A DNA stretch of 64,000 bases from Theristus sp. LFF4_11. Lineage: Eukaryota; Nematoda; Chromadorea; Monhysterida; Xyalidae. The stretch lies in contig JASANC010001499.1 of the NCBI GenBank assembly GCA_030248135.1, forward strand, positions 26,690-90,689, written 5' to 3'. The notes under the pieces were generated by a model. The model ran no database searches, was not told the DNA's origin, and was given only the letters and a program-made list of their open reading frames with translations. The first letter of the stretch is position 1; each line of letters begins with the position of its first letter. Positions 1 to 25,949 of this stretch are shown here, one piece after another. Position numbers and translations under genes: made by a program.

Positions 1-15890
<15,890 letters not shown>

Positions 15891-15918
15891 TTTCCTATCC
15901 TTTGAATTTCTCCATCTG
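15891..15918 (-). promoter_or_regulatory. Probable trans-splice acceptor and tiny upstream ORF before the SLK-like start
   Basis: A TTTCTGCAG acceptor lies 25 nt upstream of the chosen ATG with no coding exon before it, as expected for a spliced-leader site. The leader begins with its own ATG, giving a six-codon ORF that stops at TAG four bases before the main start. This could dampen translation. The trans-splicing reading is inferred from position only. Confidence 0.45.
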
Positions 15919-16063
15919 CAGAAACGACGTCCCCACGTTACTCACTCACTCAAAAGAGAAATGTGTGGTCACCTTACGTTAGGGTTGTTAAAAAACAAAA
16001 TCAACAAAAATAATCATTTTTGTTTTTAATTTTTTTTTAAATTTGAAAAATCAAAGTTGTGCT

Positions 16064-16605
16064 CAGTAGCGAAAGTGCGGGGGGGGTGGGGGGGGGGGGT
16101 CCACCCCCCCTCAGCCGAAAATCCTGCCCGTGCACGGGCAGATACCCGTGTACCCCCGCTCCCCCCCTTTACCTCGACACGGGTACTAGACTCCCCCCCA
16201 CCCCCCCCCACCCCCCTCCGCGAGAAAACACGGGATCGCACCCCCCCTCACGGTGGTCAATCTCATCTCAATTTTTTCCAAAATACCGTAATTTTTGCAT
16301 TTTTCTTGACGTTTGTGTCTGTCCCTGCATAGATTTTGTTGTTTCTGACCAAACAAGCAGCTTGTTTGCATAAAATATTCTGTATTTTACAAGAATTTCT
16401 GTGTTTTTCTAAGGCAAAAATTTGGTATTACCCGTGCGATCCCGTGCACCCCCCCTCACGAAATTTTTCTGCCAGTGCACCCCCCCCCTCAGGAAAATTT
16501 GCTGCCCGTGCACCCCCCCCTCACCGAGAAGGCACCTGACCCCCCCCCTCTAAAATTTGGCAAACACCCCCCCCCCCCTCACCCAAGGTCCCGCTTTCGC
16601 TACTG
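16064..16605. mobile_element. G-run hAT-like MITE, copy 2 (inverted relative to copy 1)
   Basis: 542 bp, CAGTAGCGAAAG...CTTTCGCTACTG, flanked by GTTGTGCT at 16056-16063 and 16606-16613. The uninterrupted host word is present in a sister repeat near 16742, which confirms the empty site. The interior is the reverse complement of copy 1 with minor run-length differences. Confidence 0.93.
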
Positions 16606-16659
16606 GTTGTGCTAAATCAATCAGGGAGTTTGAAGAACCACATATGATATGCAAGCGCC

Positions 16660-17343
16660 TAGGGTGGTTTGTTAAAAAAAACAAAAATCGTCATTTTTGT
16701 TTTTTTTAAAGAAAAATTAAAAAAAAATTTCAAAAATCAAAGTTGTGCTAAATCAATTAGGGAGTTCGAAGAACCACATATGATATGCAAGCGCCTCCGG
16801 AATGACTCCCGTATGGCGGAACTTTGGAGATTTTGTTTTGGTGACCTCAATTACCCTTTTTCCAAACCGTTACCATACCTCTTCTAGTGTTTTGACCCCC
16901 AAAACGTCACTAATTGTCCCCAGCCCAAGTGAAAATACACATACCGGCTTGAAATTCGATCAATTCTGATGATGTGTCGCGACGGCAGGACACGAAACGG
17001 CAACCAGACAACGTAACGCTTGCAAACGGAGCAGCTCGGACGCTCAAATTTAGATTGCGAGGCGAATCGTCACCTTATCTGCATCGGAAATGGTAAGCCA
17101 ACCTTTGGGACGCTCAAAAACTTCATCGCAGATGTTGTTGGAGCCTGAAATCAGTCGGTAAAGCGGTCCAAAATCGACCGCTACAGGTTTTACGAGGTAA
17201 TATCAAAGAAAATTTTTGTTGAACTTTCAAAAAATTGTGCCAAACAGAGCATATTAGAGGAAAATTTTTCGAAAAAAATCGGCATTTTTGTTTTTTTTAA
17301 TTACTTTTTTTAAACAAATTTTGATTTTTGTTTAACAACCCTA
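16660..17343 (+). mobile_element. TAGGGTTGTTAA-family hAT-like MITE, full copy inserted in its own relative
   Basis: 684 bp from TAGGGTGGTTTGTTAA to TTTAACAACCCTA, flanked by CAAGCGCC at 16652-16659 and 17344-17351. The interior shows no transposase. It serves as the intact reference for the copy at 59481-60935. Confidence 0.9.
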
Positions 17344-17443
17344 CAAGCGCCTCCCGAATGTCTCCCGCATGGCGGAACTTTGCAGATTGTTGCCGATTTG
17401 TCGTCATGAAGAAGCGCGGCGTTGCCCATCAACAACGGCATGC

Positions 17444-18303
17444 GGTCGATCCGGTACCGGTCGATCCGGTACGGTCGATCGGGTACCTGGTCGATCCGGT
17501 ACTCGGTCGATCCGGTACCAATTAAAATTTTCAGCTGTTTTAGCATTCAATTCGATTTGTTTCTGATTTGTTTTCCATTTTTCTTTGTTTCTCTCAATTT
17601 CTCTGATGTCTTTAGGTTTTGATGTCTCTGATACCGCAGGTTTTTCGCAGGAAATATCAAAATAAAAACAACAGACATTTTTCCTCAACTCCAAAAGAGA
17701 ACCAAATCAGTCTTCATATTTTTATTTTGCGTTTTCGTGTTCTCCTTTTCTTGCTGAGCTGACAAGTTTGCAAATTTTCACCGTCTTGGGGCTTTATTCT
17801 TCTGGAAAATGGTTCAGAAAATGGTTCCTTGTAGTCCTTGTCAGAGTCAGGTCTGGCGACTTTTTCAAGCTTTTCCCTTGCCTCTGCTATGCTTTTGATT
17901 TTCCCCCGCTCCCAATAGGCAGTTTGAGCGCCCGAATTATGATTCGCCAGTGGTTTTCACTCGCAACAGGGACCAAGCACCAGCTGCATCGTCAGCTTGC
18001 AACAGGCATAAAGTCAATTCGAACATAAACACATGAAATAAATACCATCCAGATGAAAGTTGTTCGGTTTCATGTCTTTCTGTGCTGTATAAATGTTTCA
18101 GCAATCAGAGAAACCAAAGAAAAATCTAAAATATAACGAATTGAACGCTAAAACCCGTAAAACAGCTGAAAATTTCAATTGGTACCGGATCGACCGAGTA
18201 CCGGATCGACCTGGTACCGGATCGACCGCCCTAGAAAATTGCCAGGTACCGGATCGACCGGTACCGGATCGACCGTACCGGATCGACCGGTACCGGATCG
18301 ACC
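17444..18303. mobile_element. Palindromic element with minisatellite arms (GGTCGATCCGGTACC)n
   Basis: The left end is about five tandem copies of a 15-16 bp unit GGTCGATCCGGTACC (17444-17520). The right end holds about seven copies of its inverse (18180-18303). Inside the arrays the inverted similarity continues (AATTGAAATTTTCAGCTGTT, then sequence around GATTTGTTT and AATCAGAGAAACC), giving arms of about 200 bp around a 480-bp centre with no recognisable gene. Confidence 0.8.
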
Positions 18304-18318
18304 TACACTACCTACAGC

Positions 18319-19648
18319 CGTTTTTGTCGACCATCAGATTTTCCTCCGGCATTTTGTAATTTTTTTACATTAATTTAAAAAAATTAATTTAAAAATGTGG
18401 ATTTTTAACTTTTTTCGAACCCTATTCAGAGGCTCGATTTTTTTCATTTTTTAATGTTTGTCATATTTGTTTCTCACATCTTAACTCGCGTCTCTTGCAC
18501 ATCCAATCCGAAACATCATTTTGCAAAACAAAAAGTAAATCGACTTTTATTTCTATCGACAACGTAAAGCAGAGGGCAGGCACATATTGCACGAATACAT
18601 AAAAAATACGCCATTTATTGCTTCGGGCTGAACAAAAATTCAAATCACAAACTTTCCGAACTGACATGTTGAGAGAGAAAGACAATAACTGGAATGCTCT
18701 AAACGAGTGTAGCCTTTTGGGGACATTTTGATTCATATATCAGTGCTCTGAACACAACAAACAAAGTTGTCTTGATATGATTACAACAACATAAAAGTGG
18801 TGTGGGTACCATTTTCAGCAACAGACTGCTCTGAGATTTCAAAACGAGTACAAACGAGTACAAACAAATAAAACTTAAACCAATGGGGAATGGGTTTCTT
18901 GTCATATAAACCCAACAACGTGGACAAGTCATACAACAACAAAACAAATGTGGAAAATCGAAAGGCAAACATGCGGTTGGCAAAATAATGTTGGCGATTC
19001 TCATGGTTGGCAAAAGAACCAACGAAGTCTCATTCAAAGGTAGCCCAGCAATAGCTGTACATGTAGAATCCTAATCTGAAGACAGTGCACTCTTTGACAA
19101 CACAGTAATGTTGCAAAGTGCCACACATGCACATTAGTGGCCAGCAGAAAACCCAAACACACGCGCGCTCCCGTGCGTACGCTACGGCCGTACGAATTGG
19201 TAATGATTCTTTTCCAAAGCAAAAAATTATTAATTGTGGTATTACGTAATGTGATTTACAAAATGCGGTTCCGTGGTGAAATATCATACGGTATGTGCGA
19301 TATCCACATCGGTCAACGAGCTGCTTACCATAGGTATAGAATTCGTTAAAAATACCGTATGCCCAATTCAAATGCCGCAACCAATGATTGCGGTTTGCGT
19401 TTGACTGCATATGCTGAAAAGTTGCTCGGTCTTCAGACTAGGACATGAAAAACAATACAGATCCGTTCCAACGTATCACTATTTGTAATAATTGGACGCG
19501 CTCGAATAGCTGCCCGGCGTGTAGATCCACGTGTGCGTGCCGCCGCCTCCACCGCCGCCAATGCCGCCTCCACCGGAGGTGCCCGGCTTCGGCAGCGTTC
19601 CCGTGAGCGTTGCGGCGTGCAGACCGGCGCCACCGCGGTGCGGCGTCC
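18319..19648. repeat. Direct segmental duplication, copy A (of 21642-23700)
   Basis: From TTTTTGTCGACCATCAGATT to GCGGTGCGGCGTCC this segment matches 21642-23700 almost base for base, except that copy B carries a mariner-like insertion. It includes the 3' flank and most of the last exon of the neighbouring membrane-protein gene. Copy A ends abruptly in a poly-C/G repeat. Confidence 0.93.
19479..19648 (-). pseudogene. Duplicated fragment of the membrane-protein last exon
   Basis: On the minus strand it reads from TPHRGGAGLHAATLTGT to the stop after SSASNYYK, the same 56-codon ending as 23531-23700. The upstream part of the exon, its splice acceptor and the rest of the gene are absent, so it cannot be expressed as the original protein. 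The frame is still open. Confidence 0.88.
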
Positions 19649-19744
19649 CCCCCGCGGTACACCCCCCCAGAGCACCAGAGACCGTCGGGTGGGGGGGGGG
19701 GTGGGGGGGCACCGTGCCACCCCCCCCCTAAAACCGGGCACCCC

Positions 19745-20206
19745 ATTGAGATTGACCACCGTGAGGGGGGGTGCGATCCCGTGTTTTCTCGCGGTGGGGG
19801 GTGGGGGGGGAGTCTAGTACCCGTGTCGAGGTAAAGGGGGAGAGGGGGGTACACGGGTCTCTGCCCGTGCACGGGCAGGATTTTCGGCTGAGTGGGGGGG
19901 GGGTGGACCCCCCACCCCCCCCGCACTTTCGCTACTGCTCTTCTAGTGTTTTGACCCCCAAAACGTCACTTATTGTCCCCAGCCAAAGTGAAAATACACA
20001 TACCGGCTTTTTTCTAAGGCAAAAATTTGGTATTACCCGTGCGATCCCGTGCAGCCCCCCTCACGAAATTTTTCTGCCAGTGCACCCCCCCTCAGGAAAA
20101 TTTGCTGCCCGTGGACCCCCCCCCTCACCGAGAAGGCACCTGACCCCCCCCTCTAAAATTAGGCAAACACCCCCCCCCCTCACCCGAGGTCCCGCTTTCG
20201 CTACTG
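19745..20206. mobile_element. G-run hAT-like MITE broken by an inversion
   Basis: 19745-19936 is the right half of the G-run MITE ending CTTTCGCTACTG and followed by CTCTTCTA. 20006-20206 is its left half in the opposite orientation, followed by TAGAAGAG, the reverse complement of the same 8-mer. Both flanks are pieces of a TAGGGTTGTTAA-family MITE (19937-20005 and 20207-20432). One insertion was therefore split and half of it inverted. Confidence 0.8.
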
Positions 20207-20432
20207 TAGAAGAGGCATGGTAACGGTTTGGAAAAGGGGTCATTGAGGTCACCAAAACAAAATCTCCAAAGTTCCGCCATACGGGAGTCATTCCGGAGGC
20301 GCTTGCATATCATATGTGGTTCTTCGAACTCCCTGATTGATTTAGCACAACTTTGATTTTTGAAATTTTTTTTTAAATTTTTCTTTTTAAAAAAAACAAA
20401 AATGACGATTTTTGTTTTTTTTAACAACCCTA
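20207..20432 (-). mobile_element. TAGGGTTGTTAA-family MITE fragment
   Basis: Inverse of the start of the 684-bp family, ending in TTAACAACCCTA. It is the displaced flank of the broken G-run element. Confidence 0.8.
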
Positions 20433-20624
20433 GTCCACCCCCACCCCCCACCCCCCATGATATTTTTTCGCTTAAATTTTGAAGGAAAAACGCTAAATTT
20501 TGCTGCAAAATCTTTGAAATTACAATGAAGATGGTCAAGTTATCATATATTCAGCTTATATTATGGACTTTATAGACAAAAAATCATGATTTTCGAAAAA
20601 AATTTTAGGGTGTACGTAAAATTT

Positions 20625-20840
20625 TGAGTGGGGGGGTCTCCGCCAGACAAAAATTCATGGGGGGTGTGGGGGGGGGGTGTCGGCCAAATTTTCGAGGGGG
20701 GGGGGGGTCCGATGGGGGGGTGCCCGGTTTTAGGGGGGGGGGGGGTGGCACGGTGCCCCCCCCCCACCCCCCCACCCGACGGTCTCTGGTGCTCTGGGGG
20801 GTGTACCCCCCACCCCCCCCCCCGCACTTTCGCTACTTGT
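20625..20840. repeat. Second G-run element fragment
   Basis: Runs of 6-13 G and C separated by GTGCCCGGTTTTA, GGCACGGTGCC and CGACGGTCTCTGGTGCTCTG, ending GCACTTTCGCTACT. Part of it recurs at 19649-19745. The terminus is shared with the hAT-like G-run MITEs but the interior differs. No coding content. Confidence 0.65.
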
Positions 20841-21011
20841 CAGCTTCATCAGGGTTGTTAAAAAAAAACAAAAACTGTCATTTTTGTTTTTTTTTAATTT
20901 TTTTTTAAATTTTAAAAATCAAAGTTGTGCTAAATCAACAATCAGGGAGTTCGAAGAACCACATGATAGGCTGCCCTTCTTTTCTAAAATCCGCTTCAAG
21001 TAAAACACGCT

Positions 21012-21540
21012 CGTTGTCGGACATTGCCTAAACGGACCTAATTCTAAATCTAAAGCCTAATTTTTAGCCAAACCTGATCCTAACCTAATCCTAACCTAAG
21101 CCAAGCCTTTTCAAGAAGGAAGATGTCAGAACAATTGCGTTTTTAACAAGTTTTTGTTGAGGCCGGAGCGTGTGCAGGCGCGCTAGTGGGTCATGAGCAT
21201 GAGCATGCGGATGCGAGGTGCGCGTGCGTTTTAAAAAAGAAGCGCCAGCCACATGTGGCATGCAAGCGCCTCCCGAATGTCTCCCGTTCCCGTATGGCGG
21301 AACTTTGCAGATTTCACCTGCCCCGCATCTGCATTGCTCATTGCTCATGATCCACTGGCGCGCGTGCACACGCTCCGCACTCAACATAAACTCGTTCAAA
21401 ACGCAGTTATTTTCATTCTTGCTTTCTTAAAAAGGCTTGGCTTAGGTCAGGATTAGATTAGGAACAGGTTTTGCTTATGATTAGACTTAGGTTTGGTTTT
21501 TAGCTTTGGGTCCGTTTTAGCAATGTCCGAGAACATCCAA
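21012..21540. mobile_element. Foldback element with telomere-like arms
   Basis: Arms of about 220 bp are inverse of each other: GGACATTGCCTAAACGGACC...CCTAATCCTAACCTAAGCC on the left, GGCTTAGG...GGGTCCGTTTTAGCAATGTCC on the right. Between them is a scrap of the TAGGGTTGTTAA MITE. The arms contain degenerate CCTAA units. Confidence 0.75.
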
Positions 21541-21861
21541 TTGTGGAACGTGACTTTAACTGGAGCGTAATATCATAAAACGGGTTGGCACGTTTGAAAT
21601 ATTCGAACTCAGCGCGTCAGCGCGGTTCGAATGCACCTATTTTTGTCGACCATCAGATTTTCCTCCGGAATTTTGTAATTTTTTTTACATTAATTTAAAA
21701 AAAATTTAATTTAAGAAATGTGGATTTTTTACTTTTTTTGAACCCTATTCAGAGGCCCGATTTTTTTTGATTTTTTTAAATGTTTGTCATTTGTTTCTCA
21801 CATCTGAACTCGCGTCTCGTGCACATCCAATCCGAAACATTATTTTGCAAAACAAAAAGTA

Positions 21862-22600
21862 CAGGGTGTCCCAGCTAGATGTACAACATTTGTTTTTGTA
21901 ATTTCGCGTGCGTGTATTACCCAATTTTTATACTTTTTTCAGCGTTTGTAGTAAAGACTTCGGGAATTTGTTTGACACTAAAAACGTTCTGATACGTTGA
22001 ATATAACCTGACTTATAAGCATTTGAAAAAATACACAATTTTTCAAATGTCGCCCGCACCGGTGCGCGACTGGCTGGACACTCAGTTTGACCAGCGCTGA
22101 GTCGGCCGCGGTAGGCCAATTGCCTGGCCTGCACGTTCGCCTGACATCACAGCGTGCGACTACTGGCTCTGGGGCGCTGTGAAGCACCTTGTTTATGAGA
22201 CCCACCCAGCATCCATCGATGAGCTGATTGTGGCCATCGGTGAAACTGTGGGCGAAATCAGCGACGAAGAGCGCCTGACAGGTGTTTTGGACTTCGACAG
22301 ACAAATGATAAACTGATTGCAAGAGAGGGCCAGCACATTGAGCACAATTAGACGGTTGATATTTTGAGTATGTGAGTGTTTGATTTGCTTTTTCTGCTCT
22401 CCACTCGTTCATTTTTTGTGAAAATGAGGGTTTTTTTAAACTGTCATAACTTATGCCATGTTTGCTGAAACATAAAAATTCTGGTGCCAAACAAATTCCC
22501 GAAGTCTTTTTTACAAACTTTGAAAAAATTATCAACATAGGTCAACGCACGCGCGCATACTTTAAAAAACAAATGTTGTACATCTAGCTGGGACACCCTG
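21862..22600 (+). mobile_element. Mariner-like element, deleted copy, TA target, long inverted repeats
   Basis: Ends CAGGGTGTCCCAGCTAGATG and inverse, flanked by TA on both sides. Outer and inner inverted repeats (CTTCGGGAATTTGTTTG and inverse) add up to about 100 bp per end. Copy A of the duplication has a single TA at the same point, so this is a verified insertion. Its interior retains the C-terminal part of a transposase. Confidence 0.95.
22047..22316 (+). pseudogene. Decayed mariner-like (DDE) transposase C-terminal fragment
   Basis: One frame reads ...RDWLDTQFDQR, stop, VGR...PIAWPARSPDITACDYWLWG, then HLVYETHPASIDELI and a final stop. WPARSPDxTxxDxxLWG is the signature around the last catalytic aspartate of Tc1/mariner and IS630 transposases. 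The internal TGA probably replaces a tryptophan codon, and the N-terminal two thirds are missing, so it is inactive. Confidence 0.92.
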
Positions 22601-23530
22601 TAAATCGACTTTTATTTCTATCGACAACGTAAAGCAGAGGGCAGGCACATATTGCACGAATACATAAAAAATATGCCATTTATTGTTTCGGGCTGAACAA
22701 AAATTCAAATCACAAACTTTCCGAACTGACATGTTGAGAGAGAAAGACAATAACTGGAATGCTCTAAACGAGTGTAGCCTTTTGGGAACATTTTGATTCA
22801 TATGTATATCAGTGCTCTGAACACAACAAACAAAATTGTCTTGGTTACAACAACATAAAAGTGGTGTGTGTACCATTTTAAGCAACAGACTGCTCTGAGA
22901 TTTCAAAACGAGTACAAACAAATAAAACTTAAACCCATAATGGGGAATGGGTTTCTTGTCATATAAACCCAACAACGTGGACAAGTCATACAACAACAAA
23001 ACAGATGTGGAAAATCGAAAGGCAAACATGCGGTTGGCAAAATAATGTTGGCGATTCTCAAGGTTGGCAAAAGAACCAACGAAGTCTCATTCAAATGTAG
23101 CCCAGCAATAGCTGTACAGTAAAATCCTAATCTGAAGACAAGTGCACTCTTTGACAACACAGTAATGTTGCAAAGTGCCACACATGCACATACATGGCCA
23201 GCAGAAAACCCAAACACACGCGCGCTCTCGTGCGTACGCTACGGCCGTACGAATTGGTAATGATTCTTTTCCAAAGCAAAAAATTAATTAATTGTGGTAT
23301 TACGCAATGTGATTTACAAAATGCGGTACCGTGGTGAAATATCATACGGTATGTGCGATATCCACATCGGTTATCGAGCTGCTTACCATAAGTATAGAAT
23401 TCGTTAAAAATACCGTATGCCCAATTCAAACACCAATGATTGCGGTTTGCGTTTGACTGCATATGCTGAAAAGTTGTTCGGTCTTCAGACTAGGACATGA
23501 AAAACAAAACAGATCCGTTCCAACGTATCA

Positions 23531-25931
23531 CTATTTGTAATAATTGGACGCGCTCGAATAGCTGCCCGGCGTGTAGATCCACGTGTGCGTGCCGCCGCCG
23601 CCTCCGCCGCCAATGCCGCCGCCACCGGAGGTGCCCGGCTTCGGCAGCGTTCCCGTGAGCGTTGCGGCGTGCAGACCGGCGCCACCGCGGTGCGGCGTCC
23701 GAACGAGGCTGCCGTACTGCTGAGCGGCGAACGCCGCCTGCGCCGCGACGTAGGCGCTCGTGCGTGCTGCGGCCGCCGACGACGCTTGCGAGGAGGAGCT
23801 TGCCTGAAGCGGCAAGCCACGGTTGCTAAGTTATTGCTTGAATAAAGTGTGTTGACAAGTCTTTCACAAATTCGCAGTTGCTCGCTGATTCAATAATGGA
23901 CATGTGAAAAAGCTGGCACAGGTGAACCTTTATGGGCACTGTTACCCTCGTTCACTGTTTTTGCTGTGTGGAAGGTAGACTGGAAAGTTGTTTAAAGTGC
24001 CACTCAGCCTGTCTAGAAAAGAGAGTCATCAACCGAGGTTAAACAAACACCGGAATAAAAATGTTTGCGTTGTTGCGTTTTACGAACCACAGTTTTGTTG
24101 CAAAGTTGTGTCTTTTTCCAACTCGTACATATTTTAACAAAAACACCTTAAATAGTTGAAATTTACAACAAAAACTAATTGAAAAGCGAATCGAAGAACA
24201 AAGAATGCCATAAAGCTGCTCAATTCTGAAAGCTTGCTTCTCCTCTAGCTACAGTTCTGCAGCTACATCAGCTTCTCACCATTCGTCTGCTTGCTGAGTG
24301 ACTCCTGTGTCTGACGACGCACAGGGTCACGAATACGGCCACCATGACGACGACGACAACGGTGAGACAGACAACGATGGTGGTTGTGGCGCTGCCGGAA
24401 GATGCACCAATGCCTGATGGGTAAGTTTCTTTAAAAAGATTGTTCTAAGAAAAATAGCATATTACTGTGAAAGATTTTGTTATCGCCTAAGAAAAGTTCT
24501 CCACAAATTTGTGCTGCTTGCCCGTCGGTTCCAGACGTCGAATTGTGTCGTGCATTTTGGCAGTACAGTAACTGCCCCTACTACTGTTGATATTCTGGAT
24601 GATACCGCGTGGGAACGAATTCATTATCGATGGGCACGACATGACTAAAAACGTGTTGGCCGCAATCTGTCACACTGCGAACCGCACGCATATTCTCCGA
24701 CGGTCGATATTCACTGTCACCATTGTCACATCACTCAACCAAAGAAATAAATAAAAACTGCACACACCTCTGACTCCGTCCGCTTTGGTCGCCTCGGCGT
24801 CCCCATGTTCCTGATTTTTGCCAGCGCCGCCGCCGCCGCGGTACTCGTTCTCGCTGGCCAACAGCGCGTCCTGACCGCCGGCCGGCTTCTTCGGCAACTT
24901 CTGCGTGCCGTCGTTCAGAATCGGCGTTTCGTGGCTCTCCGACGAACCGGACGACCCAGCGCCATTGTTCGCGGTGGCGCTTCGCTCCGGCGTCGACTGC
25001 GGCGCCGCGGGCGACTGCTGCGGAATGTCGACGCCCGGCGGCAGACCGGGCAGCGTTTCGTGCCAGTTCGACGTTGACGGCGGCTGTTGGCCGGCCGCTG
25101 CACCGCGATTATTCGGTGCGGCGGGAATCGGTCGGCCATCCGGACCGCTCGGATGCGTCTGCCATGGATTCCATTCGGGCGGCGGTCGCCGATCGGACGG
25201 CACCGGTGGCGGAGTCCAGGGCGGCAGAACCGCAGGCGGCGGACGATTGGTGGCGATGATGATGCCCGGCGGCAGCGTTGGTCCGTCCGTTGTGGTCGTC
25301 TGCGGGAACGCCGGCGCGACGGGATTCGGATTCAAGAATGGCACCGGAAACGGATGTCGAATGTTCGGGTTGTCGGGTGTTGGGCCTGATGGCGGCGGGT
25401 TGTTGTTGTTGTTGTTGCCCTGCGTTGTTGTTGTGGCGGGCAGCACGGGAGGCGTGGAGACTGAAACGAACGCGGTGGTGTGTTTTTTTGGCGTCAGAAT
25501 CAGGTTGACCATCTGCAATCGGAACTGAACTAGAGTTGGAACAGTCAGTTAAACAAAACTCGAATCGGTTTATGCTAGACTTCTATTTCGGTATTTTCTC
25601 GCACCGTTTTTCACCGGCGGAACCGTCGGCGGGCGGTGCGGTCCTGAACTGATCCGAGGCGGCTGCGACACGGACGTGAAGCCCTCGGGTGGAAAGTGTT
25701 GCTGAGCGTTGTTGTGCAGCTTGCCGAGTTCACCGAGTAGCTGCGCCTGTTGACTGTTTATGGGAACTTGGTGATTCTGAAGTTGTTGCTGCTGTTGTTG
25801 TCCGCCATTTACTGCTCCATTCGAATTCTGATGCTCGAAATGAGGCGGCGGTATTGAGCGGAAATTGTTCGGGATACCGAACACTTGCTGTCCCGGTTGC
25901 TGTTGTCGATTCGGATGACGAACGGCGGACA
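23531..25931 (-). CDS. Proline-rich single-pass membrane protein tail, probable 3' half of the LRR gene
   Basis: Four exons in transcript order: 25615-25931, 24768-25512, 24280-24413 and 23531-23803 (stop TAG at 23531), 1,469 nt entered in phase 1. Exons one and two encode a P/Q/N/T-rich stalk with many TPP, PPVP and QQQ runs. Exon three holds a transmembrane helix (IVVCLTVVVVVVMVAVFVTL) followed by a basic stop-transfer RHRSHSASRR. The last exon is an alanine- then glycine-rich cytoplasmic tail ending SSASNYYK. No initiator or signal peptide precedes it, so it must be the 3' part of a larger gene. The LRR ectodomain just upstream, in the same orientation, is the obvious partner. The LRR part ends in phase 0 and this part enters in phase 1, so a joining exon is missing or unseen. 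No function is assigned beyond cell-surface adhesion or matrix contact. Confidence 0.72.
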
Positions 25932-25949
25932 CTGGACGAACGGTTTTAA

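Larger units (their letters stand above)
15980..17392 (+). mobile_element. Older TAGGGTTGTTAA hAT-like MITE hosting two later insertions
   Basis: The host copy starts TAGGGTTGTTAA at 15980, is cut at GTTGTGCT by the G-run MITE (16064-16605), resumes to CAAGCGCC, is cut again by a younger copy of its own family (16660-17343), then continues to about 17392, where similarity to the family stops. Each junction carries a perfect 8-bp duplication, so the order of events is explicit. Confidence 0.88.
21642..23700. repeat. Direct segmental duplication, copy B
   Basis: Partner of 18319-19648. Without the 739-bp transposon (21862-22600) the two copies have nearly the same length. Copy B runs into the intact last exon of the membrane-protein gene and is the source copy. 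Confidence 0.93.

Noticed and set aside
19433..19926. 160-codon glycine/proline-rich minus-strand frame
   Set aside because: It is a chimera of the duplicated last exon and poly-G/C repeat sequence, not a gene.
21061..21115. Telomere or chromosome end
   Set aside because: Units are degenerate, short, inverted within a foldback and flanked by unique sequence on both sides.
22562..23462. 100-155 codon frames in the flank of the membrane-protein gene
   Set aside because: They occur in both copies of the segmental duplication but with different frame breaks, and lack splice or start context; probably 3' flank.
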